Origin: Bradyrhizobium diazoefficiens USDA 110
GTDB taxonomy: Bacteria; Pseudomonadota; Alphaproteobacteria; Rhizobiales; Xanthobacteraceae
Assembly: GCF_000011365.1 (NCBI RefSeq)
Contig: NC_004463.1
Coordinates: 1,364,001-1,428,000, forward strand
Direction of reading: 5' to 3'
DNA length: 64,000 nt
The notes under the pieces were generated by a model, which did not search any database, was not told where the DNA came from, and worked only from the letters and a program-made list of their open reading frames with translations. Shown here in pieces: positions 34,122 through 43,521 of this stretch (positions within the stretch are counted from its first letter, which is position 1; the number at the start of each line of letters is the position of its first letter). A program made the position numbers and the translations under genes.

Positions 34122-35951
34122 ATGCCGGGGCCGATCAGTCAACCGCAGACGCTCGCCGACGTGAAGACACTGCCTGAGCTGCTGCGCTGGCGCGTCGAGG
34201 CGACGCCGGCGGCAGAAGCCTATCGCCATTTCGACGCGCATGCCGGGCGCTGGGTCAGCCAGTCCTGGCACGAGATCGACGCGGAATTCGAGCTGTGGCG
34301 GCAGGCGCTGGCCGCGGAGAATTTTTCGCCGGGCGAGCGCGTCGCCATCCTGATGCCGAACGGCATTGCGCATATCGCGATGGACCAGGCGTCGCTGTCG
34401 CGCGGTCTCGTGCCGGTGCCAATGCATGCCGTCGACAACCCCGACAGCATCGCCTACATCCTCGCCGATTCCGGCGCGCTACTGCTGTTCGTCGATACGC
34501 TGGCGCGCTGGCAGGCGATCGTGGCCACCGGCCAGCCGCTTGATGCGCTCAAGCGCATCGTCTGTGCCGACATGACCGGACCGGTGCCGGCCGATGCACG
34601 CATCGTCGCGCTCGACCAGTGGCTTGCGTCCGCGCCTGGCGCGACCGCGCCATTGTCCGACGTCGCGGTGGCGCCGGACGATCTTGCCGCCATCGTCTAC
34701 ACCTCGGGCACGACCGGGCGGCCGAAGGGCGTGATGCTGTCGCATGACAACGTTGTCGCCAATGTGAAGGCGATCGCGCATCGCATCGCGGCGTCGCCCG
34801 ACGACGTCTTTCTGTCCTTCCTGCCGCTCTCGCACACGTTCGAGCGCACCGGCGGCTATTACTATCCGATCGCGGCCGGGGCCTGCGTCGCCTATGCGCG
34901 CTCGGTGCCGCAACTCGGGGACGACCTCAAGCATGTGCGGCCGACGGTGCTGGTCTCGGTGCCGCGGATCTACGAGCGCGTCTACGCGCTGATCATGCAG
35001 CACCGCGCATCGGCCGGAAGCATCGAGCGGGCGCTGCTCGATCTCACGATTGCCGTCGGCGGCCGGCGGTTCGACGCGCGGCAGGGACGCGGCGCACTGT
35101 CGCTGCTCGACCGGCTGGCCTGGCCGCTGCTGAAGCAGCTCGTCGCCGACAAGGTGCTGGCGCAGCTCGGCGGCCGGTTGCGCGTCGCGGTTTCCGGCGG
35201 CGCGCCGATCGCCGAGCCCGTCATTCGTCTGTTTCTCGCACTCGGGCTCGACATTCTCCAGGGCTACGGCATGACCGAGACCTCGCCGGTGGTCTCGGTC
35301 AACACCCCCGAGGACAACGATCCGCGCTCGGTCGGCCATGTGCTCGACGGCGTCGAGGCCAGGCTGGGTGAGAACGACGAGCTGCTGGTGCGTGGCCCAA
35401 GCGTGATGCTAGGCTACTGGCACAAGCCCGAGGAGACGCGCCGCGTGAAGGAGGCCGATGGCTGGCTGCACACCGGCGACCAGGCCCGCATCGAGAACGG
35501 GCGCATCACCATCACCGGCCGCATCAAGGATATCCTCGTGACGTCCACCGGCGAGAAGATCGCGCCGGTCGATCTCGAGACCGCGATCCTGGCCGATCCC
35601 CTGTTCGAGCAGGCGCTGGTGGTCGGCGAGCAGCGTCCGTTCCTCGCCGCGCTGGTTGTGCTCAACGCCAAGGCCTGGGTGCAGGAGAAGGAAAGGTTGG
35701 CTGCGAGCGGCAAGCAAGGCGGTGCGGCGGAGCGGGCCGCGCTGCTTGCGCGAATCGCAGCGGCCGTGAAGGCCTATCCGTCCTACGCGACGCCGCGCGC
35801 GGTATGGTGGACGCTGGACCCCTGGACCATTGCTAGCGGCCTGCTCACGCCGACGCTGAAGAACAAGCGCCCCGCGCTCGAACACCGCTTCGCCGAGGAG
35901 ATCGCGCAGATCTACGCGAAGAAGCCGGCGGCGACGGTGAAGGCGCAGTGA
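34122..35951 (+). CDS. AMP-forming acyl-CoA synthetase
   Basis: 609 residues from the ATG after GAAGGAAAGGA; an upstream ATG at 34092 is less likely. The AMP-binding signature IVYTSGTTGRPKGVMLSH (near 200), the adenylation motif GYGMTETSP and TGDQARIENGRITITGRIKD near 460-480 are diagnostic of the long-chain fatty acid-CoA ligase group. It would activate a fatty or similar carboxylic acid with ATP and CoA at the inner face of the membrane. The C-terminal catalytic lysine region is LTPTLKNKR. Confidence 0.92.
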   Translation: MPGPISQPQTLADVKTLPELLRWRVEATPAAEAYRHFDAHAGRWVSQSWHEIDAEFELWRQALAAENFSPGERVAILMPNGIAHIAMDQASLSRGLVPVPMHAVDNPDSIAYILADSGALLLFVDTLARWQAIVATGQPLDALKRIVCADMTGPVPADARIVALDQWLASAPGATAPLSDVAVAPDDLAAIVYTSGTTGRPKGVMLSHDNVVANVKAIAHRIAASPDDVFLSFLPLSHTFERTGGYYYPIAAGACVAYARSVPQLGDDLKHVRPTVLVSVPRIYERVYALIMQHRASAGSIERALLDLTIAVGGRRFDARQGRGALSLLDRLAWPLLKQLVADKVLAQLGGRLRVAVSGGAPIAEPVIRLFLALGLDILQGYGMTETSPVVSVNTPEDNDPRSVGHVLDGVEARLGENDELLVRGPSVMLGYWHKPEETRRVKEADGWLHTGDQARIENGRITITGRIKDILVTSTGEKIAPVDLETAILADPLFEQALVVGEQRPFLAALVVLNAKAWVQEKERLAASGKQGGAAERAALLARIAAAVKAYPSYATPRAVWWTLDPWTIASGLLTPTLKNKRPALEHRFAEEIAQIYAKKPAATVKAQ

Positions 35952-35954
35952 CGT

Positions 35955-36099
35955 CGCCTCTCCCCGCTTGCGGGGAGAGGCCGACGCGCGGAACGCGCGG
36001 CGGGTGAGGGGGAGTCTCCGCGAGTCCAACTCCTACCGTTTTTCGCGGAAGCAGCCCCTCACCCCAACCCTCTCCCCCGTAAGAACGGGGAGAGGGAGA
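35955..36099. repeat. Interspersed repeat, family B (CTCTCCCCGC...GCGGGGAGAG)
   Basis: Outer hairpin CCTCTCCCCGCTTGCGGGGA, then GGGTGAGGGGGAGTCTCCGC and a mirrored end CCCTCTCCCCC...GGGGAGAGGG. Near-copies are at 56551-56678 and 58162-58306. It fills the gap between the acyl-CoA synthetase and the oleate hydratase gene. Confidence 0.8.
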
Positions 36100-36216
36100 A
36101 GAAAGCGCTCACTTCCTCTTGAACGCCCTGTCCATCGCGCTTGATCCAGCGCAACTTCGCTCGCTGGCCCTCATGCAATGTCGCCCCGAAAGTTCGAATT
36201 GCAATCGAGGCAAGTC

Positions 36217-37776
36217 ATGAAGGCGTATTTCATCGGTGGTGGCATCGGATCGCTCGCGGGCGCGGCGTTCCTGGTTCGCGACGCGCAGCTGCCGGGGCGC
36301 GACATCGTGATTTACGAGGCGCAGCCGCTGGTCGGCGGCAGTCTCGACGGCGCACTGCTCGCGAACGGCGCCTATTCGCTGCGCGGCGGACGCATGCTCA
36401 CTACCGACCATTACGAATGCACCTGGGACCTGCTGTCGAGCATCCCCTCGCTCGAGCGTCCGGGCCTGAGCGTGCGCGACGAGACCGTCGCGTTCAACGA
36501 GGAGAACCCGGCGCATTCGCGGGCGCGGCTGGTTGACCGCAACCGCTTCAAGATCGACGTCTCCCACATGGGCTTTTCCGGGCGCGACCGGCTCGAGCTG
36601 CTGCGGCTCACCGAGGCCTCGGAGGAGACGCTCGGCAACAGCCGCATCACCGACTGGCTGTCGCCAAAATTCTTCGAGTCCAATTTCTGGTACATGTGGC
36701 AGACCACTTTCGCCTTCCAGCCCTGGCACAGCGCGGTCGAGCTGAGGCGCTATCTGCACCGCTTCATGAGCGAATTCCCGCGCATCGAAACCCTCGCCGG
36801 GGTCAAGCGTACCGTCTACAACCAGTATGACGCGATCGTACAGCCGCTTGCCGACTGGCTGAAGCGGCAAGGCGTGCAGTTCGTGCGCGGCACGGCCGTC
36901 ACCGACATGACGCTCGAAGACGAGGGCGGACGCGTGCGCGTCCGCCAGCTGGTGCTCGATCGCGACGGCCGCACCGCCAACGTCCGCATCGAGGACGGCG
37001 ATCTCGTGTTCTTCCAGAACGGCTCGATGACGGACGCCTCGAGCCTGGGCTCCATGACCGAGCCGCCGCCGCACCTGACCAAGGCCGACAGCCAGGGCTG
37101 GGCGCTGTGGGAGACGATCGCGCAAGGACGTCCCGAATTCGGCAATCCGTCCGCGTTCAACAGCTCGATCCCGGAATCGTACTGGCTGTCCTTCACCGTC
37201 ACCTGCCGCGATCCGCGCTTCTTCGACAAGATGGAGGCGTTCTCGGGCAACAGGGCCGGCACCGGCGGGCTGGTGACGTTCCGGGATTCCAACTGGTTGA
37301 TGTCGGCGGTGCTGTATCATCAGCCGCATTTCGCCGGCCAGCCGAAGGACGTTCAGGTGTTCTGGGGCTATGCGCTGCATCCGGACCGCATCGGCAATTT
37401 CGTCGGGAAGCCGATGTCCGAGTGCGGCGGCGCCGACATCCTGAACGAGCTGTGCGGGCACCTGAATTTCGATCGCGACGTGTTCGAGACTGCGACCTGC
37501 ATTCCCTGCCGCATGCCCTACATCACCAGCATGTTCATGCCGCGCAACGTGACCGACCGGCCGCTGCCGGTGCCCAGGAATTCGGTCAACCTTGCCTTCG
37601 TCAGCCAGTTCGTCGAGATCCCCGACGACGTCGTGTTCACCGTCGAATATTCGGTGCGCGCGGCGCAGATGGCGGTCTATCAGCTCATGAAGATCGAGCG
37701 CCCGGTGCCGCCGGTGACCCGCCACGACAAGTCGCTCGCGGTGATCTTCGCGACCCTGGAGAAGGCGTTCGCTTGA
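36217..37776 (+). CDS. Oleate hydratase (myosin-cross-reactive-antigen family)
   Basis: 519 residues from the ATG at 36217 (CGAGG upstream). Oleate hydratases are FAD-dependent enzymes that add water to the cis-9 double bond of unsaturated fatty acids. Family features are the FAD motif IGGGIGSLAGAAFL, VGGSLDGALL, RGGRMLTTDHYECTWDLL and the substrate-domain segment FWYMWQTTFAFQPWHSA near 165-185. The acyl-CoA synthetase just upstream fits a fatty-acid context. Confidence 0.92.
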   Translation: MKAYFIGGGIGSLAGAAFLVRDAQLPGRDIVIYEAQPLVGGSLDGALLANGAYSLRGGRMLTTDHYECTWDLLSSIPSLERPGLSVRDETVAFNEENPAHSRARLVDRNRFKIDVSHMGFSGRDRLELLRLTEASEETLGNSRITDWLSPKFFESNFWYMWQTTFAFQPWHSAVELRRYLHRFMSEFPRIETLAGVKRTVYNQYDAIVQPLADWLKRQGVQFVRGTAVTDMTLEDEGGRVRVRQLVLDRDGRTANVRIEDGDLVFFQNGSMTDASSLGSMTEPPPHLTKADSQGWALWETIAQGRPEFGNPSAFNSSIPESYWLSFTVTCRDPRFFDKMEAFSGNRAGTGGLVTFRDSNWLMSAVLYHQPHFAGQPKDVQVFWGYALHPDRIGNFVGKPMSECGGADILNELCGHLNFDRDVFETATCIPCRMPYITSMFMPRNVTDRPLPVPRNSVNLAFVSQFVEIPDDVVFTVEYSVRAAQMAVYQLMKIERPVPPVTRHDKSLAVIFATLEKAFA

Positions 37777-37817
37777 GGCTTTCGCCGGGATGACGTCGCC
37801 GGCGCACGCGACGGCGC

Positions 37818-39674
37818 CTATCGCGGCGCTGCCAGCGGCAGGCTGACGTGAAAAACGACGCCCCCTGACGGGACGTTTTCGGCCCAGATGCGGCCGCCAT
37901 GCGCCTGGACGATGGTATGCGCGATCGAGAGGCCTATGCCCATGCCTTGCGCCTTGGTCGTGAAGAACGGCTTGAAGATCTCGGCGACTTTCTCCGCGAG
38001 GATGCCGTCGCCCTTGTCGGCGATGGAGACAAGGGCGAGGTTGCCCTCGGTGAGACTGGTTCGTCCGACGACGCGGCGCCGCTCGTCCGGAAGATGGGCC
38101 ACAGCCTCCATGCCGTTCACGACGAGATTGAGGATGGCCTGCTGGAGCTGAATCTTGTCGCCTTTCACCCGAATGTCTGCGGACGACGGCTGCATGACGA
38201 GTTCAACATCGTGGGTCAGGGCCTGCACGGAGAGGAATCGAAACACCTCGCCGACGGTGGCATTGAGGTCGAGCTCGCTCCGTTCGGTCGGGTCTCGCTT
38301 CAGAAACGAGCGCAGCCGGCCGATGACTTCGGCGGCCCGCTGATCGTCACGGCGGATGTGGTTCAGGATGTCCCTGATCTCGCCGAGGTCGGGCGCCGGA
38401 CTCTGTAATATCTGCTGGGCCGTCTCGGCATTGATCAGAATGGCGGCGAGCGGCTGGTTCAGCTCGTGTGCGAGCGAGACGGACATCTCTCCCGCGGTCG
38501 CGCGGCGGTTCATGTGGGCGAGCTCCGACATGCGCTGGCGCGCCTCGACCTCGGCCATGAAGCGCAGACGGCGCTCGCGCAGCAGAATGGTGATCATCAG
38601 CGCCTGCACCAGCACCACGCCTGCAATGATCGCGGAGTGCCAGTAATACTGCTCCCAGAAGGTCGGTTGGCGGAAACGCACCTCGCTGCCGGGGGGCAGA
38701 TTGGCTTCGTCCACATTCCAGCGTTTCAGCTGCCGCCAGTCGAAGATCGGCCTCACGTTGTCTCCGCTGAACGGTGCGATGCTCGAGGGCGCTTCGCCGT
38801 CGAGGATCCGCATCGCCACTTCGCCGGCTTCCCGCCCGATGATTTCGGGCAGCAGCAGGAAGCCGCCCACGCCCGACCGTCCGAGGAACGTATCGGACGT
38901 TATGATGATCGGGCGGTTCGCACTCTCGGCAACGCGTGCGAGCGCCGAGGCCGGGGCGTAATAGGTGCCTTCGCCGTCGGAATACATCGCCGAGGTCAGG
39001 ATCGCGGAGCGGTCGGGCAGGGAAGCGACGCGACTGCGGACCTCACGCAGCACCGCGCCGGACAGATCGATGACTTCGAGATCGGGCATTGCGGCCGCGA
39101 AGTCCTGCTTCCAATGTCCGTACACCAGCGGATTCTTCCAGGCCTCGCCCACCAGGACGACACGGGTCAGGTCGGGAACGATTGCGCGCGCTGCGGTCAG
39201 GAGGTGTGTCGGCCTCACTCTGGCGAAGACGGCCGTCGTATCGGGCAGGAACAGCGCGCGCGTCTCAGGCAGGTCGGGAACGAAGCCGTATACCACGGGC
39301 GCGGCGGGCCAGATGTCCTGCTTCCGCTTCTGAAGGAATTTCGCCGATGCGACGCCGATCGAAACGATGACGTCGATCGGCCGCTGCGCATATTTGGTCT
39401 TGAGGTGACCGACCAGGCTCAATTCATAGTCCGGTCCCGGGAAGCGGGCGAGATCGAGGCTTTCGCCGTAGATCACCGTGTTGCTCTTCCCGTTCTGCTT
39501 CGCGGCGGTGCGGATTCCGGCAAAGATCTCCGAATAAAAGGGCGAGCGAAAATCGGCTTCTTCCAGAACCAGGACCGAACGCTGCTGGGGGCCGTCGGCT
39601 GCGACGCATTCACGCGAGAGGCCAGCGAACAAGCAGGCGATCAGGATGCGCGCGAGCCCGCGGATCACACGCAT
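37818..39674 (-). CDS. Sensor histidine kinase with periplasmic ABC-substrate-binding-like domain
   Basis: 618 residues. A signal-anchor start (ILIACLFAGLSREC) is followed by a ~290-residue periplasmic region resembling ABC-type substrate-binding proteins (VIVSIGVASAKFLQ, RPIIITSDTFLGRSGVGGF). One membrane helix (WHSAIIAGVVLVQALMITIL) comes next, then the kinase: phospho-acceptor His in SLAHELNQPLAAI, N box LQQAILNLVVNGMEA, G boxes DKGDGI and GMGIGLSIA. No response regulator gene is adjacent, so it is an orphan kinase. Ligand unknown; the domain suggests a small organic or amino-acid-like signal. Confidence 0.9.
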   Translation of the reverse strand: MRVIRGLARILIACLFAGLSRECVAADGPQQRSVLVLEEADFRSPFYSEIFAGIRTAAKQNGKSNTVIYGESLDLARFPGPDYELSLVGHLKTKYAQRPIDVIVSIGVASAKFLQKRKQDIWPAAPVVYGFVPDLPETRALFLPDTTAVFARVRPTHLLTAARAIVPDLTRVVLVGEAWKNPLVYGHWKQDFAAAMPDLEVIDLSGAVLREVRSRVASLPDRSAILTSAMYSDGEGTYYAPASALARVAESANRPIIITSDTFLGRSGVGGFLLLPEIIGREAGEVAMRILDGEAPSSIAPFSGDNVRPIFDWRQLKRWNVDEANLPPGSEVRFRQPTFWEQYYWHSAIIAGVVLVQALMITILLRERRLRFMAEVEARQRMSELAHMNRRATAGEMSVSLAHELNQPLAAILINAETAQQILQSPAPDLGEIRDILNHIRRDDQRAAEVIGRLRSFLKRDPTERSELDLNATVGEVFRFLSVQALTHDVELVMQPSSADIRVKGDKIQLQQAILNLVVNGMEAVAHLPDERRRVVGRTSLTEGNLALVSIADKGDGILAEKVAEIFKPFFTTKAQGMGIGLSIAHTIVQAHGGRIWAENVPSGGVVFHVSLPLAAPR

Positions 39675-39815
39675 TGCCGGACTCTCGGCCTCGCCTCTGG
39701 ATGCAATCGGGTCTCCTCAATGAGGATGCACGCGAGAGCATAACCGCCTGACCTGGAGTTTCAACGGGAGGATGCGTGCTCACCCCGGTGACAAGCAGGG
39801 CGACACAAGGGGCCG

Positions 39816-40406
39816 CTACTTGAACGGATCCTGGATCGACGGCGACGATTGCCTGATGCGGCGCACGCTTACCGGCGTGCCGTCTGAGACGAACAGGAGT
39901 TCGTACTTCCGGCCCTCGCTGTCGGTTGCGGAGCAGGTAACATCGGTCACCTTCCGGGCGGCGAAATTGCCGGTCTGGCGGCAGATTCCGGTGGAGGTCT
40001 GCTCCGCCGGCACCGGCAGGCCGTCGACCTTGGGCCGGTCCTTGGAGTTGAGCAGCATGCGGTCGATCGGCAGCTCGTAGGAGTTGTCGTCGGCCCGCTT
40101 GCCGTTCTCGCCGGAGAACGACACGACGTGGTTCGCATCAGTGGGGTCGTCGACAGCGACGGCGAAATTGACCCGGCCCGTGTCGCCATGGGCGTAGGCC
40201 ACCGTCTTGCAGGCAAGGGTACGCCCCGCGACCTTGAGCGTCTTGCAGTGGCCGGACATCAGCGCCAGCAGATCGATGAAGGCGGTCTGCTGCGCCGGCT
40301 GATTGTTGACGGGAATCGGCCTGGAAGACTCAGCAAAACAAGGGCTTGCGAGGACAACGAAGGCTGCCGCGAGGGCCGGTCGGCAGAGGCGCATCGTGAG
40401 GCTCAT
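39816..40406 (-). CDS. Exported protein of unknown function
   Basis: 196 residues from MSLTMRLCRPALAAAFVVLA, a signal peptide ending CFAES; a start four codons later is equally possible. The mature chain has four cysteines that could form disulfides (GHCKTLKVAGRTLACKTVAY, ICRQTG, VTCSAT) and a hydrophilic, mostly beta-like profile. I do not recognise a family. Probably periplasmic. It lies upstream of the sensor kinase gene, in the same orientation. Confidence 0.7.
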   Translation of the reverse strand: MSLTMRLCRPALAAAFVVLASPCFAESSRPIPVNNQPAQQTAFIDLLALMSGHCKTLKVAGRTLACKTVAYAHGDTGRVNFAVAVDDPTDANHVVSFSGENGKRADDNSYELPIDRMLLNSKDRPKVDGLPVPAEQTSTGICRQTGNFAARKVTDVTCSATDSEGRKYELLFVSDGTPVSVRRIRQSSPSIQDPFK

Positions 40407-40597
40407 AGGCCAGGGGACCGCGGAAAGGTTCCGCTCAACAACCATCGAACCGCAAATTGGTTGCGATCCCGTTTGTGCCGCCAAGCCCGTCTGGAATACC
40501 ACCGCGCCACCCATCGGCGATTCGCCCAAAATCGCCCAACCATCCCGGCAGGCACTTGCCGTCAGGCCAGTGTTTTTTTCGTGGCAGAACCGGAGGG

Positions 40598-41341
40598 TCA
40601 CGCCGCCTGCTTCATGGTCCTGGCAAAGGCCGGGTAAGTCTCGGCGAGCTCGTCGAAAATCCGGCCGCGCAGCAATGCCAGGGTTGCGGAATCGGGCCGC
40701 GCGGTTTCCCGCACGACCTCCGGTTCTTCATAGGTGAAGCCGGTATTTTCCCTGATGTCGGCCGGCGTGAAGGGCGGATGCACCGAGCGCAGGGCGAAGC
40801 CGCCTGCCTCGCGGTCGAAGTCGAACAGCGCCATGTTGGTCAGGAGCGCGTATGGCCCGCCGCGGCGAGGGACCTCCGGTGTGGTCGCCCGGGCGCTGAC
40901 GAAGTCGACCTTCGGCACGAACACGCGCGGGGTGTGCTCCTCGCGAAACAGGATCACGCGCGGAATGAGATGGTAGAGATAGGCCGAGCCGAACGAGCCG
41001 GGCCAGCGCACATCGGTCTTCGGGTAATCGCCGGTGCCGACGAGGTTGATGTTGCCCGCGCCGTCGATCTGGCCACCGCCGAGAAAGAAGGCGTCGACCC
41101 TTCCTTGCGCGGCGCAGTCGAACAGCTCGATGCCGCCATTGGTGAAGAAATTATGCCGCTGCGATCCCAGGATCGAGATGCGCACCGGCGGTTTGCCACA
41201 GAGTTCGTTGCGTGCGCGCAGCAGCATCGCACCGGCCGCGGGGATCGGCGACGATGCGCCGACCGCGACGTGACGGATGCCGTCGAGCAGGTCGGCGATG
41301 GTGGTGATCAGGATTTCGCGCCGTTCGCGTTCCGATGACAT
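40598..41341 (-). CDS. CoA-transferase beta subunit
   Basis: 247 residues. Family I CoA-transferase features are visible: GASSPIPAAGAMLLRARNEL, FFTNGGIELFDCAAQGRVD and GGGQIDGAGNINLVG. The start overlaps the alpha-subunit stop (TGATG). The glutamate expected in class I catalytic motifs is not obvious, and the pair resembles IpdAB-like hydratases/transferases used in ring or sterol side-chain breakdown. Function inferred by family. Confidence 0.85.
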   Translation of the reverse strand: MSSERERREILITTIADLLDGIRHVAVGASSPIPAAGAMLLRARNELCGKPPVRISILGSQRHNFFTNGGIELFDCAAQGRVDAFFLGGGQIDGAGNINLVGTGDYPKTDVRWPGSFGSAYLYHLIPRVILFREEHTPRVFVPKVDFVSARATTPEVPRRGGPYALLTNMALFDFDREAGGFALRSVHPPFTPADIRENTGFTYEEPEVVRETARPDSATLALLRGRIFDELAETYPAFARTMKQAA

Positions 41342-42159
41342 CAGGCCACCTGCTTGCGATGGGACAGGAAGGTCGAGAGATAGGCTCGGAAGCCGTCCTC
41401 GCTGCGCGCCATCGCCGCATAGCGCGCGATCTCGGCCTCGTCGGCGGGATATTCATTCCACAGCGCCAGCGGCCAGGCGCCGCGCTCGGCAACCGCGATG
41501 GCGTCGACATAGAGCGAGGGCAGCACGCCGGCGGCGGAATCCTCCGTCTCGAACAGATCGTGGTCGACGATGCGCTCGACGGTGACCAGCGTGCGCTTGG
41601 CGGCATAGGCCATGGTGGCGAGCTCGCGGAAACGGCCGATCCTGATATTGCCGGCACGGTCGGCCTCCGGCGCATGAAACAGCGCAACGTCGGGCTTGAT
41701 CGCCGGCACCACCACCACCTTGCGCGCCTCGCCGACCGGGCTGTCGATCACCTTCCAGTCCGGCCGCACCTCGAGCAGATCGCTGCCGATGATGCCGGCG
41801 ATCGGCATGAAGGGCACGCCGTGTTGCGCCGCCATCAGGCCGGCGTGAATCGCGGGGCAGGTGGCATCGCGCAGCGTCACGCTACCCGCCCGCACCGCAG
41901 CGCCGAAACGCGGCGCGCCGCCGGCTTCGCCGAGCGAGATGGCGCTGGTCTCGAGCGTCCTGACCGCACCGGCACCGATCAGGAGATCGGCCTGCATGCC
42001 GCTGATGGGGACGCAGACCAGATGAAGATTATCGATGCCGGCTGCGATGATGGCGGCGGTCGCGGCCATCGCGACGCCGGAGCGGTCCACGGGGACGGCC
42101 AGCGATTGCCCCGATGCAACGCGACCGGCCAGCGCCTCCAGTGCAACGATCTCGGTCAT
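41341..42159 (-). CDS. CoA-transferase alpha subunit
   Basis: 272 residues. Glycine-rich CoA-binding and partner segments (GIDNLHLVCVPISGMQADLL, VRAGSVTLRDATCPAIHAGL, HAPEADRAGNIRIG) are typical of class I CoA-transferase alpha subunits. It forms a two-gene operon with the beta subunit. Whether the pair moves CoA between acids or acts as a hydrolase cannot be decided. Confidence 0.85.
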   Translation of the reverse strand: MTEIVALEALAGRVASGQSLAVPVDRSGVAMAATAAIIAAGIDNLHLVCVPISGMQADLLIGAGAVRTLETSAISLGEAGGAPRFGAAVRAGSVTLRDATCPAIHAGLMAAQHGVPFMPIAGIIGSDLLEVRPDWKVIDSPVGEARKVVVVPAIKPDVALFHAPEADRAGNIRIGRFRELATMAYAAKRTLVTVERIVDHDLFETEDSAAGVLPSLYVDAIAVAERGAWPLALWNEYPADEAEIARYAAMARSEDGFRAYLSTFLSHRKQVA

Positions 42160-42192
42160 GGGCGTCCTCCGCTTTGTTTTTCTTATCCTGCC

Positions 42193-43506
42193 TCAAGCCA
42201 TCGCCGCCTGCCAGCGCGTATCGCGCAGGGAGGGGCGGCGATGCAGGCGGGCGTCGAGCATGCTGCGTGCGCGCGCCAGCTCGCCGCCGCGCATGAGAGC
42301 GACAATAAAGGTGTCCTCGATCAATTCGCGCTGGGCGTGGCTGCCGCCGATGCGGACGACGTCGGCGAGCGCGGGCGCGAGCGTCCGCACGCAGGCCGCA
42401 TAGTCCTCGTCCGCAAAGGCCGCCAGTGCGCGGCAGATCGCCGGCACCACGGGGCCGGCCGGCAGCTTGCCCTCGGCGACCCGCTGCTCGATCACGGCAA
42501 GGCGCGCGGCGAGGGCGTCGCGGTTTTGCGTTGCGGCCGCGAACAGCGCCATATGGACGTCGGCGAACGGCAAGCTCGATTTCGGAAACAGCTTTTGCGC
42601 GGCGGCGTCGGCGTCGAGCCAGAGTTCCTGCGGCACGGCGTGGCCATAAGCGGACAGGCGCCAGAGCAGCGAGGCGCCGTCGGTGACGACGTTGAGCGGC
42701 GGCGCCTGCGTCGCGGAGGGCTGCAGCACGTCGGCATAGATCGCAAGTGCGCGTGCGGCGTCGCCATGCTCGAGCGCGCCGAGCGCCTGGTGCCAGCGGA
42801 TGTGGCCGTGCAGGATTCCGGCGCGGTCGTAAGTGGGAATCCACTCGTCGACGAGACGGTCGGCCGCCTCGATCGAGCCGTCCTCGAACATCGCATGCAG
42901 CACGGCGTGCGCGGCATGGGCATTCTGCCGGCGCAGGGCGAAGCCGCGCTCGGTGATGCCGCGGCCGCGGGCTACGTCGCCGTTCTCGGTCATCGCCCAG
43001 CCGGACATGGTGAGGAACCACCAGTCTTCGCCATAATGCCGCGCGACGCGCTCGCACAGCTCATGCCGCGCGCGGTCGTGATCGGCCATGCCGGAGAAGG
43101 CGAACAGGCCGAACGCGCCGAGCGGCAGCGACAACACCACGGCATCGCGCGGCCATGCCTCGACGTGTTTCAGCGTCGCCTCAATCGCCTCGGGCAGTCG
43201 GCCCTCGATCGCCAGCGCCAGGGTCTCGACATGCGAACGCTCGCGCTCCGTGCCGCGCTTTGCAACGAGCTCTCGCGCGGCCGCCGCCTTCTGCCGCGCG
43301 AGGTCGCCCTGCTGGTAGAAGGCATGCACGCGGGCGCGGGCGATAAGGGGAAGCGCAAAGTCCGGATCGGCGGCGATGGCGCGCTCCAGCGTCTCCGCCG
43401 TACCGGTCCAGCCCGCCAGCATGAGGTCGACGCCTTCGCGATAGGCGGATGCCGCGGCATCGGATGCGGTGGAAAGCGGCAGGCCGTAGCGGTCTTCATG
43501 CGCCAT
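42193..43506 (-). CDS. TTC38-like tetratricopeptide protein
   Basis: 437 residues made of TPR-like helical pairs, for example AETLERAIAADPDFALPLIA and AIEATLKHVEAWPRDAVVLS. ALRRQNAHAAHAVLHAMFED in the middle and the overall length match the tetratricopeptide repeat protein 38 family, soluble proteins of unknown function. It starts 15 bases after the aldo/keto reductase stop on the same strand, so it is probably co-transcribed with it. Confidence 0.85.
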   Translation of the reverse strand: MAHEDRYGLPLSTASDAAASAYREGVDLMLAGWTGTAETLERAIAADPDFALPLIARARVHAFYQQGDLARQKAAAARELVAKRGTERERSHVETLALAIEGRLPEAIEATLKHVEAWPRDAVVLSLPLGAFGLFAFSGMADHDRARHELCERVARHYGEDWWFLTMSGWAMTENGDVARGRGITERGFALRRQNAHAAHAVLHAMFEDGSIEAADRLVDEWIPTYDRAGILHGHIRWHQALGALEHGDAARALAIYADVLQPSATQAPPLNVVTDGASLLWRLSAYGHAVPQELWLDADAAAQKLFPKSSLPFADVHMALFAAATQNRDALAARLAVIEQRVAEGKLPAGPVVPAICRALAAFADEDYAACVRTLAPALADVVRIGGSHAQRELIEDTFIVALMRGGELARARSMLDARLHRRPSLRDTRWQAAMA

Positions 43507-43521
43507 CGTCGCCTCCCGCTG

